From: an uncultured Lachnospiraceae bacterium
GTDB lineage: Bacteria; Bacillota_A; Clostridia; Lachnospirales; Lachnospiraceae
Length of the DNA: 12,229 nt
NCBI GenBank assembly: GCA_946630765.1
Contig: CAMOZF010000020.1
Span: 1 to 12,229, forward strand
Direction: 5' to 3'
In this document: piece after piece, positions 5,996 to 12,229 of the stretch
Layout of the letters: the number at the start of each line of letters is the position of its first letter
Numbering within the stretch: position 1 is the stretch's first letter
Notes under the pieces: generated by a model
Databases searched by the model: none
The model's input: the letters and a program-made list of their open reading frames with translations, nothing else
Told to the model about the DNA's origin: nothing
Translations under genes and position numbers: made by a program

Positions 5996-6034
5996 CCATA
6001 TGGCTTGTGCTTTTGTCAATGACAATAACTGTCT

Positions 6035-8518
6035 TTACGCTTTCACCTTCACCGTCAGGTGCTCCGACTCCTTATACGGACGGAACAGCAGGTAAACTGC
6101 ACCGGCGAGAAGCACGAGGGCAATGATGAAACCGATGATGCTGCGGTTTGCGGTGAACATATTCGCGATCTGGTAGATCACAAAGGCGCAGATGTAAGCG
6201 AAGCCGCACTCATAGATGATGGCGAAGGCCGTCCACTTACCGTTGTTCATTTCACGCTTGATCGCGCCCATTGCGGCGAAGCAGGGTGCGCACAGCAGGT
6301 TGAACACGAGGAAGCTGAAGCCTGCGGGGCCGGTGAATGCCTGCGCGAGGTTGTAGTAAACGGAGTGGTCCGCCGTGCGGTACAGGATGCCCATCGTACC
6401 GACGATATTTTCCTTTGCGACAAGGCCGGTGAAGGAGGCGACAGCTGCCTGCCAGTTGCCCCAACCAAGCGGGGTGAAGATCCAGGCAATGCCGGAACCG
6501 ATCTTCGCGAGGATGCTCAGGTTGATTTCATCCTCGGCAAGCATCCGGAAGCCATCCTCTGCCCAGCCGAAGAAGCTTAAGAACCATACAACGATCGAAG
6601 AAAGCAGGATGACCGTGCCGGCCTTCTTGATAAAGGACCAGCCGCGCTCCCACATCGAACGAAGGACGTTGCCGAGCGTGGGCATGTGGTAGGCCGGAAG
6701 CTCCATGACGAAGGGCGCGGGGTTGCCGGCGAAGAGCTTCGTCTTCTTCAGGATGATACCGGAGATAATGATCGCCGCCATGCCGATGAAGTATGCGGAA
6801 ACCGAGATCCATGCGGAGCCGCCGAAGATCGCGCCCGCGACCATGGCGATAAAGGGGAGCTTCGCGCCGCAGGGGATGAAGGTCGTCGTCATGATCGTCA
6901 TCCGGCGGTCGCGTTCATTTTCAATGGTACGGGAGGCCATGATGCCGGGGATGCCGCAGCCCGTTCCGATCAGGATCGGGATGAAGGACTTGCCGGACAG
7001 GCCGAAACGTCTGAAAATACGGTCAAGAACGAAGGCAACACGTGCCATGTAGCCGCAGGCCTCCACGAAGGCCAGCAGGAAGAACAGAACGAGCATCTGC
7101 GGAACGAAGCCGAGAACCGCGCCGACACCGGCAACGATACCGTCAAGGATCAGGCCCTTGACCCAGTCTGCCGCGTTCATTTTGTCCAGAAGATTTTCAA
7201 TGAGCACCGGAATACCGGGCACCCAGACACCGTCTTCGGCGGGATCCGGCTCGTCAAAGCCCTTCTCCTCGAAGTAGGCGACCGCATCCTTGAAGGACAT
7301 GCCGCAGACATCTTCTCCGGCGTCTTCCGGCACGCTGTCATAGTAGACGGTGACTTCCGACTCCGCGAGGGTTTCTTCGTCCTCGACGATCGCGACTGCG
7401 GTTTCTCCTTCCGGAGCCAGCGCCTTCGCGTCTGCGAGCACTGCGTCCGGATCGAATTCTTCGTCTTCCGTGTCAAAATCGATGCCGTAAGCGGAGAGGG
7501 CGATCACGGCATTGCCGTAATCCTCGGCCTTTGCCTCGTATTTCTTTCCGCCGATGCCAAGAAGGTGGAAGCCGTCACCGAAAAGTCCGTCATTTGCCCA
7601 GTCCGTTGCAGCGGAACCGATTGTTACCATGGAAATGTAGTAGATCAGGAACATGACCAGCCCGAAGATCGGAAGTCCGAGCCAGCGGTTCGTGACGATC
7701 CGGTCGATCTTGTCGGAGACGGTCATTTTTCCGGCCAGTTTCTTGTTGTAGATGCCCTTCAGAAGCTCCGCAATGTAGACATAGCGCTCATTGGTGATGA
7801 TGGATTCGGCATCGTCGTCCAGTTCCTTTTCGGCGCGCTTGATGTCCTCTTCGACATGCGCGATCTTGTCCTTGGGGAATTCGGCCACAACCTTTTCATC
7901 GCGCTCGAAAACCTTGACCGCGTACCAGCGCTGGCGCTCTTCCGGACGGTCGTGCACGAGCTCTTCTTCGATGTGAGCAATCGCGTGCTCGACAACCCCT
8001 GAGAAGGGGTGCTTCGGAACGAGGTCACCCTTCTTCGCGGCATCGATCGCAGCCTCTGCTGCCTCCATGATGCCGTCGCCCTTTAATGCGGAGATCTCGA
8101 CGATCTTGCAGCCGAGGCGCTTTGAGAGCTCTTTGGTGTTGATCTTGTCGCCGTTCTTGCGGACAACGTCCATCATGTTCAGGGCGATAACCACCGGAAT
8201 ACCGAGCTCTGTGAGCTGGGTCGTGAGATACAGGTTACGCTCCAGGTTCGTTGCGTCCACGATATTCAGAATCGCCTCCGGACGCTCCTCCATCAGATAG
8301 TTACGCGCGACAACTTCCTCCAGCGTGTAGGGGGAGAGAGAATAAATGCCCGGAAGGTCGGTGATCTTCACGTCGTCATGCTTCTTTAAAGAACCTTCTT
8401 TCTTTTCAACCGTAACACCGGGCCAGTTTCCGACGAACTGGTTGGATCCTGTGAGCGCGTTGAAAAGCGTGGTTTTACCGCTGTTCGGGTTGCCGGCAAG
8501 GGCAATACGTATACTCAT
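6035..8518 (-). CDS. feoB: Ferrous iron transporter FeoB
   Basis: An 827-residue inner-membrane Fe(II) uptake protein with an N-terminal GTPase. G-motifs: GNPNSGKT (9-16), switch region VTVEKKEG, DLPG (54-57), NMMD (114-117) and SALKGDG (143-149). A helical GDI-like spacer follows, then the membrane part from about residue 283. It has the Gate motifs with GTGCG (518-522, Cys521) and PCGAKLP (549-555), and LLCAPC (741-746). It is longer than usual. Between the first helix (about 283-302) and the VKGLILDG segment near 453 lies a very acidic, soluble extra stretch, about 322-435. ATG 8516-8518 follows GAGG at 8530-8533. It is the third gene of the feoA-feoA-feoB unit and should be induced under iron limitation by the DtxR-type operators upstream. 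Confidence 0.97.
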   Translation of the reverse strand: MSIRIALAGNPNSGKTTLFNALTGSNQFVGNWPGVTVEKKEGSLKKHDDVKITDLPGIYSLSPYTLEEVVARNYLMEERPEAILNIVDATNLERNLYLTTQLTELGIPVVIALNMMDVVRKNGDKINTKELSKRLGCKIVEISALKGDGIMEAAEAAIDAAKKGDLVPKHPFSGVVEHAIAHIEEELVHDRPEERQRWYAVKVFERDEKVVAEFPKDKIAHVEEDIKRAEKELDDDAESIITNERYVYIAELLKGIYNKKLAGKMTVSDKIDRIVTNRWLGLPIFGLVMFLIYYISMVTIGSAATDWANDGLFGDGFHLLGIGGKKYEAKAEDYGNAVIALSAYGIDFDTEDEEFDPDAVLADAKALAPEGETAVAIVEDEETLAESEVTVYYDSVPEDAGEDVCGMSFKDAVAYFEEKGFDEPDPAEDGVWVPGIPVLIENLLDKMNAADWVKGLILDGIVAGVGAVLGFVPQMLVLFFLLAFVEACGYMARVAFVLDRIFRRFGLSGKSFIPILIGTGCGIPGIMASRTIENERDRRMTIMTTTFIPCGAKLPFIAMVAGAIFGGSAWISVSAYFIGMAAIIISGIILKKTKLFAGNPAPFVMELPAYHMPTLGNVLRSMWERGWSFIKKAGTVILLSSIVVWFLSFFGWAEDGFRMLAEDEINLSILAKIGSGIAWIFTPLGWGNWQAAVASFTGLVAKENIVGTMGILYRTADHSVYYNLAQAFTGPAGFSFLVFNLLCAPCFAAMGAIKREMNNGKWTAFAIIYECGFAYICAFVIYQIANMFTANRSIIGFIIALVLLAGAVYLLFRPYKESEHLTVKVKA

Positions 8519-8583
8519 TTTGTCTTTTACCTCTTTTCTTTTATGCAGTGATTGATCGGCCGTATAAACCGGCCGGAACTGTA

Positions 8584-8805
8584 TTACTCGACCAGTACCA
8601 TTTCCGCGTCAGCCTTCCGGATGGAGAGCTCGTAGCCTCTGACCGTTACTTCCACGGGATCGCCGAGAGGTGCGACCTTGCGGACGTACACCTCGACGCC
8701 TTTCGTGATCCCCATGTCCATAATGCGGCGTTTTACGGCGCCTTCACCGGTGAGCTTGACAACTTTTACGGTTTCACCGATTTTTGCCTGTCTCAGCGTT
8801 TTCAT
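8584..8805 (-). CDS. feoA: FeoA-family SH3-like protein (second copy)
   Basis: A 73-residue FeoA protein with the classic pattern AVKRRIMDMGITKGVEV, then VRKVAPLGDPVEVTVRGYELSIRK, which forms the small SH3-like beta barrel. FeoA proteins act in the cytoplasm and are thought to assist or regulate FeoB. The start at 8803-8805 is fixed by AGGAGG at 8811-8816. It lies 65 bases upstream of feoB on the same strand. It is closer to the canonical FeoA sequence than the first copy. A DtxR-like palindrome at 8849-8864 sits just in front and may give this gene and feoB extra control. Confidence 0.93.
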   Translation of the reverse strand: MKTLRQAKIGETVKVVKLTGEGAVKRRIMDMGITKGVEVYVRKVAPLGDPVEVTVRGYELSIRKADAEMVLVE

Positions 8806-8848
8806 AATTTCCTCCTGTAAATGAATAGATATGTCCGACAGGCCGGGC

Positions 8849-8864
8849 GTTAGATGCGCCTAAC
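8849..8864. promoter_or_regulatory. DtxR-type operator inside the feo operon
   Basis: The site GTTAGATGCGCCTAAC contains TTAG-N6-CTAA, the core of the known DtxR/IdeR operator consensus. It lies between the two feoA genes. On the minus strand a weak TTGATG and TCTAAC pair at 17-base spacing overlaps it, so an internal iron-controlled promoter is possible. Confidence 0.55.
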
Positions 8865-8884
8865 CTGCAGCCATCAAAAAAAGA

Positions 8885-9097
8885 TCAGATCATCACCTTG
8901 GACGCGAGATTCTCGCTGATTGCGACACGCGATTCCTTTACGTTGACGATGACATTTCCGCCGATGGAACTGATTACCGTGACGGTTCCTCCCGCAACAA
9001 AGCCCAGATTTTCAAGATGCTGCTTTACTTCGGGAGAACCGCCGACTTTTTTGATTATATTTTCTTCCCCGGCAGTTGCAAAATTAAGCGGAATCAT
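8885..9097 (-). CDS. feoA: FeoA-family SH3-like protein (first gene of the feo operon)
   Basis: A 70-residue FeoA-domain protein: EVKQHLENLGFVAGGTVTV, then SSIGGNVIVNVKESRVAIS and a hydrophobic end. It lacks the APLGDP signature of the second copy, so the two are diverged rather than recent duplicates. As the promoter-proximal gene it is transcribed first, from the promoter at 9193-9221. The ATG at 9095-9097 follows a GGAAG-like site, weaker than that of the second copy. It probably binds FeoB or modulates its GTPase, by family knowledge. Tandem divergent FeoA proteins suggest different partners or a hetero-complex. Confidence 0.9.
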   Translation of the reverse strand: MIPLNFATAGEENIIKKVGGSPEVKQHLENLGFVAGGTVTVISSIGGNVIVNVKESRVAISENLASKVMI

Positions 9098-9167
9098 ACT
9101 CTTCCTTTCTTTGCTGCTTTTTCTGTCCCGTACCTGTGTGTCCGGAATCCGCAGCTTTTCTGATTAT

Positions 9168-9185
9168 AGTTAGAATTATCTAACT
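9168..9185. promoter_or_regulatory. DtxR-type operator at the feo transcription start
   Basis: AGTTAGAATTATCTAACT is an 18-bp perfect palindrome (two 7-bp arms, 4-bp centre) containing TTAG-N6-CTAA. It begins 8 bases downstream of the -10 at 9193-9198 and so covers the expected transcription start, a repressing position. The pattern fits DtxR/IdeR-type metal repressors rather than Fur. Confidence 0.78.
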
Positions 9186-9192
9186 CCAGCCT

Positions 9193-9221
9193 ATTATAGT
9201 AAGTATCGGCTAACTTGTCAA
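9193..9221 (-). promoter_or_regulatory. Sigma-A promoter of the feo operon
   Basis: On the minus strand TTGACA (plus 9216-9221) and TATAAT (plus 9193-9198) are separated by exactly 17 bases, a perfect consensus promoter. Transcription would start near 9186, giving a leader of about 90 bases before the first feoA. Confidence 0.88.
9200..9213. promoter_or_regulatory. Imperfect DtxR-type operator in the promoter spacer
   Basis: Minus-strand TTAGCCGATACTTA matches TTAG-N6-CTAA with one mismatch. It lies fully between the -35 and -10 of the feo promoter, where a bound repressor would block polymerase. Confidence 0.55.
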
Positions 9222-9262
9222 GACTTTTTTGAGTCCCGGCCAAGCTGCTTTAAGGGAAAAAC

Positions 9263-9391
9263 ATGATCCTTAAGGAACAGATGGCTTTCCTGCTGCCGGA
9301 ATGCGATCACGCCGAAGAGAAGCTCGGCGGACACCTGATGGGGAGAGTCCTAAGAAGCGTATTTACAAGAAAGTGCGTCTTTGCGTCCTGA
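9263..9391 (+). CDS. Small open frame, 42 aa, doubtful
   Basis: ATG 9263 to TGA 9391 encodes 42 residues, starting MILKEQMAFLLPECDHAEEK and ending in a basic/hydrophobic stretch. An AAGGGA lies a few bases upstream. I do not recognise it. It may be a remnant or chance, in the gap between the divergent feo promoter and the repeat promoter of the kinase-like gene. Apart from this frame, the feo promoter/operators and the T-rich tract, nothing else was seen in 9098-9430. Confidence 0.2.
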   Translation: MILKEQMAFLLPECDHAEEKLGGHLMGRVLRSVFTRKCVFAS

Positions 9392-9430
9392 CTTGGTTTT
9401 TTTGAAAAGTTTTTTATTGTTTTGCTTATT

Positions 9431-9465
9431 TTGCTGGACATCTGTTGGACACAGGAGACTATAAT
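9431..9465 (+). promoter_or_regulatory. Double 11-bp direct-repeat promoter of the kinase-like gene
   Basis: TTGCTGGACAT (9431-9441) and CTGTTGGACAC (9442-9452) are followed after 7 bp by a consensus -10 TATAAT (9460-9465). A T-rich tract precedes it (about 9398-9430). Repeat sequence, 11-bp period and 7-bp spacing to the -10 are the same as at 2168-2202, so the same regulator probably controls both genes. Here there are two repeats rather than three, and a better -10. Transcription would start near 9472. Confidence 0.75.
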
Positions 9466-9497
9466 CGTGTCATCTCAATTAGGAGGACTATAAGAAA

Positions 9498-11798
9498 ATG
9501 GCGAATTCAACCCAGCTTCAGGAGTATTTAAATACACTGCAGAATAATCACGGGGACAGTGTGGAGCATGTTAACCTGGTCGCTGCGATCAACACTCTGC
9601 TTTTTTATACAGAAAGTCTGCGCGTGCCGGATGCGTACGGACGGATTCCCTATGTCACCGCGAAGGACAGACAGAGCCTGATGGATATGCATAAGAACAT
9701 TGCCGAGAAGGCGGATGCCATTCTCGGAAGCAATGACGAGACAGCGGAAGTCAAGGATCTTGTCCGGAAGATTTCCGCGCTTTCTTCGGCGAGCTTCGCG
9801 CAGTTTTCGGCGTATGACCCGGAGGTCAAAAGGAAGAGCGTGGACACGATCGAAGAGGAAGTACGGATGCTGAATGTGGACCTTCGGGGAACGCCTGATC
9901 CGGAGCGCATGGGCGCGAATATGAGTTCCCGCCAGGTTCTCTCCTTCATGGATGAAAACGGAAAAGTCATCACCGGCCTTTTCACGCCCAAAAAGCAGGT
10001 GAATTCGTATCAGGAGATCAAGAACCTCTGTGATGAATTATCGAAAAAGGCGCCGACGGAGACGGGAAAGGAGCTTCTGGAAAAGCTCTATGACAGCGCG
10101 AGAGCGAAATACGGCCTGGCTCCGAACCAGAATAATGACATGCTGCTGGATATGCTCAACAGGACGCAGAAAAAGGAAGTTGTGAACGGCAAAGAGCGCT
10201 TAAGCATGAAGGAAATCGATGCTGAGCGGCTGGCAGAGTATATTGCGCATGTATCCTCCCATGACGGAAAAAAATACACCAAAGAAGACGTGATCAACGA
10301 GGTCGGCGCCGGAAATCTGGCAGAGTTTGCAGCTAAACTTGCCGGCCATATCGGAAATATCGGCATCAATATCGGAAACGGTGCGCTCCCGGACAATTCC
10401 CGGACCGACAACCGCAATGCCGCGATGAGCGCAGTTGCGGATATTCTCGGCGTTCCGCATCTTCTCGCGCGTTCCCGTCCGATGAAGGTGACTGACCAGA
10501 ACGGCAATGAAATCGAAGGCACCTTTATGATGGAGGGAAAGGGCTTAGACTATAACCGTCCGAGTTCTGAGTGCGCATTTATCGATTCGGACTCCTTAAG
10601 AGATACGGACGGAAGGGGTTTTAAAGCCCTTGCCGACCTGCAGGTGCTCGATTATATCTGCGGAAATGTCGACCGCCATCCAGGCAACATGCTCTACCAG
10701 TTTGATGAAGACCAGCATTTCATCGGAGTACAGGGCATCGATAACGACTGTTCCTTCGGACGTGCGGTGCCGACGACGAAAAACAGATCGCGTCTGGCAG
10801 CGTCGAAGGATATGCTCGTTGTGTCCGAGTCCATGTATAAGAAGATCATGAACATGAAGCCCTCGGAGCTCGTGTACGCGCTCAGCGGCTACGGCCTCTC
10901 CGGCTCGGAGCTTTCCGCGGCGGCCCGACGTCTCACGACCCTGCAGAAGGAGCTTACCGCAGGCAAAGAATATTATGATAAGAATGACCCCGAAGACAAG
11001 AACGCGAAAAAGGATGAAGAGCTTCCCCCGCTTAAGCTGGTGCCCGAGAAGGTCAGAATTGTCCCGGATGATCAGTTTAACCGCTTTACGCCGGACCATG
11101 TGACAAGGGAAGAGCGCAGAGGAAACAAGGATAATATCTTCGGACAAGCCTGCTTTGCCGTTAAAAATATGGGCCGGCAGTATGATTTTACGAACAAAAG
11201 AATCCAGGGCAAGGTCGTGATCGGCGCGGAAAACCGCAGCTTCACTTCAGAACAGATCAAAGCAAAGAATCAGGCCCATCATGTAGTGGACCTTCTGGAT
11301 AAGAAAACGCACTGGTACAACAGCTCCAGAAACTACCGGGATATGGAGAAGGCAGCAGCGGAATACGAGAAATTCCAGAAACAGCTCCAGGAGCGCATCC
11401 GCCTTGCGAATCTGCCCAAGGTGAAGGCGAAGAAGGATTACCGCCTGGACATGGAAGCGATTGTGACGCCGGAGGACCTTGAGAAGATGCGCGTGCTCAG
11501 CGAGAAGCTGGAGAAGGCGACCGAGAAATATCTCAACGGAAAGCTCGGGAACGGACAGAAGCTCGAGGACTATGGAAAGTATACGAAGGAACGTATCGCT
11601 GCCGCACAGGAAACCCTGAAGGTCGCGCGTGCGAATAAGGTCATCAAGCCCTACGAGAAAGAAGCCGCAGAGATCAACGCCCGGCGCGCAAAAGAGGCGA
11701 AGGCCCGCCGGCTCGGCGACCTGCAGGAGGCAAAGGATATCAAGAAGGGAATTGTCAAGAAAAACGAGCCCCCGAAAGAGGATGTCATCAAGATCTGA
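9498..11798 (+). CDS. Large PI3K/PI4K/actin-fragmin/HipA-like kinase-fold protein
   Basis: A 766-residue protein with no signal peptide or membrane segment. Residues 1-130 are helical. DENGKVITGLFTPKKQ (152-167) looks like the first N-lobe strands with candidate ATP-binding Lys165/Lys166. RNAAMSAVADILGVPHLLAR (306-325) and EGTFMMEG (340-347) fit the next helix and hinge strands. The catalytic core is LDYICGNVDRHPGNMLY (384-400), with the D-R-H-x-x-N loop (Asp392, Asn397), followed by GIDNDCSFGR (413-422), where Asp415 would take the DFG-like metal role. This order matches the PI3/4-kinase, actin-fragmin kinase and HipA group rather than ordinary Ser/Thr kinases. Residues about 590-766 are Lys/Glu-rich and probably coiled coil. 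ATG 9498 follows AGGAGG at 9481-9486. Whether the substrate is protein, lipid or other is unknown. It is monocistronic and shares its promoter type with the 402-aa gene. Confidence 0.8.
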   Translation: MANSTQLQEYLNTLQNNHGDSVEHVNLVAAINTLLFYTESLRVPDAYGRIPYVTAKDRQSLMDMHKNIAEKADAILGSNDETAEVKDLVRKISALSSASFAQFSAYDPEVKRKSVDTIEEEVRMLNVDLRGTPDPERMGANMSSRQVLSFMDENGKVITGLFTPKKQVNSYQEIKNLCDELSKKAPTETGKELLEKLYDSARAKYGLAPNQNNDMLLDMLNRTQKKEVVNGKERLSMKEIDAERLAEYIAHVSSHDGKKYTKEDVINEVGAGNLAEFAAKLAGHIGNIGINIGNGALPDNSRTDNRNAAMSAVADILGVPHLLARSRPMKVTDQNGNEIEGTFMMEGKGLDYNRPSSECAFIDSDSLRDTDGRGFKALADLQVLDYICGNVDRHPGNMLYQFDEDQHFIGVQGIDNDCSFGRAVPTTKNRSRLAASKDMLVVSESMYKKIMNMKPSELVYALSGYGLSGSELSAAARRLTTLQKELTAGKEYYDKNDPEDKNAKKDEELPPLKLVPEKVRIVPDDQFNRFTPDHVTREERRGNKDNIFGQACFAVKNMGRQYDFTNKRIQGKVVIGAENRSFTSEQIKAKNQAHHVVDLLDKKTHWYNSSRNYRDMEKAAAEYEKFQKQLQERIRLANLPKVKAKKDYRLDMEAIVTPEDLEKMRVLSEKLEKATEKYLNGKLGNGQKLEDYGKYTKERIAAAQETLKVARANKVIKPYEKEAAEINARRAKEAKARRLGDLQEAKDIKKGIVKKNEPPKEDVIKI

Positions 11799-11818
11799 TC
11801 AAGCTGGACAGTTAGAGT

Positions 11819-11858
11819 AAAAAGCAACAACCGCCACTCGGCCAAGTGACGGTTGTTG
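11819..11858 (-). terminator. Rho-independent terminator of pckA
   Basis: CAACAACCGCCACT (11825-11838) and AGTGACGGTTGTTG (11845-11858) form a 14-bp stem with one non-Watson-Crick position, which is a G-U wobble on the minus-strand RNA. The minus strand continues into C then T5 (plus A5 at 11819-11823), so it ends the pckA transcript. It also faces the 3' end of the kinase-like gene, but there is no T run on that side. Confidence 0.8.
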
Positions 11859-11873
11859 TAAGTCTGAGACTTA
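11859..11873. repeat. 15-bp perfect palindrome in the pckA 3' region
   Basis: TAAGTCT-G-AGACTTA lies directly beside the terminator stem, about 90 bases after the pckA stop. It may be a protein site or may extend the 3' structure; its role is unknown. Confidence 0.4.
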
Positions 11874-11959
11874 AATAACTAAACTGGTTTGAGCCAACCG
11901 CCTTCCGGCAGTGCCTCTTTGTTATTATAGTTGCTTATACCAGCACTGTCAAGTACTGC

Positions 11960-12229
11960 TTACAGCTGCGGGCCGGCGGGTACCAGAGCCTTACCGGCTT
12001 CGTTGGTTTCGTATTTCTTGAAGTTCTTCTGGAAGCGGGAAGCAAGGTCCTTTGCTTTCTCTTCCCAGACAGACGGATCAGCATAGGTGTCGCGGGGATC
12101 CAGGATCTCGGTGGCAACGCCTTCAAGCTCGGTCGGAACTTCGAAGTTGAAGTACGGAATGGTCTTGGTCGGAGCGTTCTTGATCGCGCCGTTTAAGATC
12201 GCATCGATGATGCCGCGGGTGTCCTTGAT
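11960..12229 (-). CDS. pckA: Phosphoenolpyruvate carboxykinase (ATP), C-terminal part
   Basis: The gene enters from the right edge on the minus strand; 89 residues are visible to a TAA at 11960-11962. The enzyme interconverts oxaloacetate plus ATP and PEP plus CO2 plus ADP in the cytoplasm, in gluconeogenesis or, in fermentative anaerobes, often CO2 fixation towards succinate. The visible end matches the ATP-dependent type: [51 protein letters not shown] and the ending ALVPAGPQL. The catalytic P-loop lies outside the window. It is convergent with the kinase-like gene and ends at the hairpin 11819-11858 after an unusually long 3' untranslated stretch of about 100 bases. Confidence 0.95.
   Translation of the reverse strand: MKDTRGIIDAILNGAIKNAPTKTIPYFNFEVPTELEGVATEILDPRDTYADPSVWEEKAKDLASRFQKNFKKYETNEAGKALVPAGPQL

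Noticed and set aside
6686..8002. Plus-strand open frame of 438 codons opposite feoB
   Set aside because: Antisense to the clear FeoB sequence; Asp/Arg/Gly-rich shadow with no domain, start context or ribosome binding site.
9498..11798. HipA toxin of a hipBA toxin-antitoxin system
   Set aside because: Only the catalytic-loop motifs are shared. The length is much greater and there is no small helix-turn-helix HipB-like gene upstream or downstream.

Overview
The window looks like a chromosomal segment of a low-to-mid GC Clostridia, most likely a Lachnospiraceae-type Firmicute. This is inferred from the strong AGGAGG-type ribosome binding sites, sigma-A promoters, a FeoA-FeoA-FeoB locus with a FeoB-associated Cys-rich membrane protein, an ECF sigma/zinc-finger anti-sigma pair and an ATP-type PEP carboxykinase. 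No rRNA, tRNA, CRISPR array or intact insertion sequence was seen.

Layout. 1-355: 3' end of lysA (diaminopimelate decarboxylase). 356-800: non-coding scrap region with relics of a hydrophobic plus-strand protein, a minus-strand membrane protein and a tyrosine-recombinase C-terminus. 841-2122: two-gene unit of an HGGG/GDSAGG esterase and a VOC-fold protein. 2157-3467: an unusual promoter made of three tandem 11-bp repeats driving a 402-aa helical protein I do not recognise. 3503-3824: bidirectional terminator and a frameshifted minus-strand gene remnant. 3938-5639: ECF sigma factor overlapping its membrane anti-sigma factor. 5709-9221 (minus strand): iron-regulated ferrous iron uptake locus feoA-feoA-feoB plus the small Cys-rich membrane protein, with a sigma-A promoter overlapped by DtxR-type palindromes. 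9431-11798: the same 11-bp repeat promoter in a two-repeat version, driving a 766-aa protein with a PI3K/PI4K/actin-fragmin/HipA-like kinase active site. 11960-12229 (minus): 3' end of pckA with its terminator.

The most interesting signal is the pair of long, soluble, signal-less proteins at 2259-3467 and 9498-11798. They lie about 6 kb apart with sigma-factor and iron genes between them. They share a promoter architecture found nowhere else in the window: a T-rich tract, then tandem TTGCTGGACAT/TTGTTGGACAT repeats with exactly 11-bp period, then exactly 7 bp, then a -10 hexamer. An 11-bp direct-repeat period just upstream of the -10 is typical of OmpR/PhoB-family response regulators. I infer a small regulon with an atypical kinase and at least one helical partner, possibly with a third decayed member. 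The function (effector, defence or intracellular signalling) cannot be decided from sequence alone.
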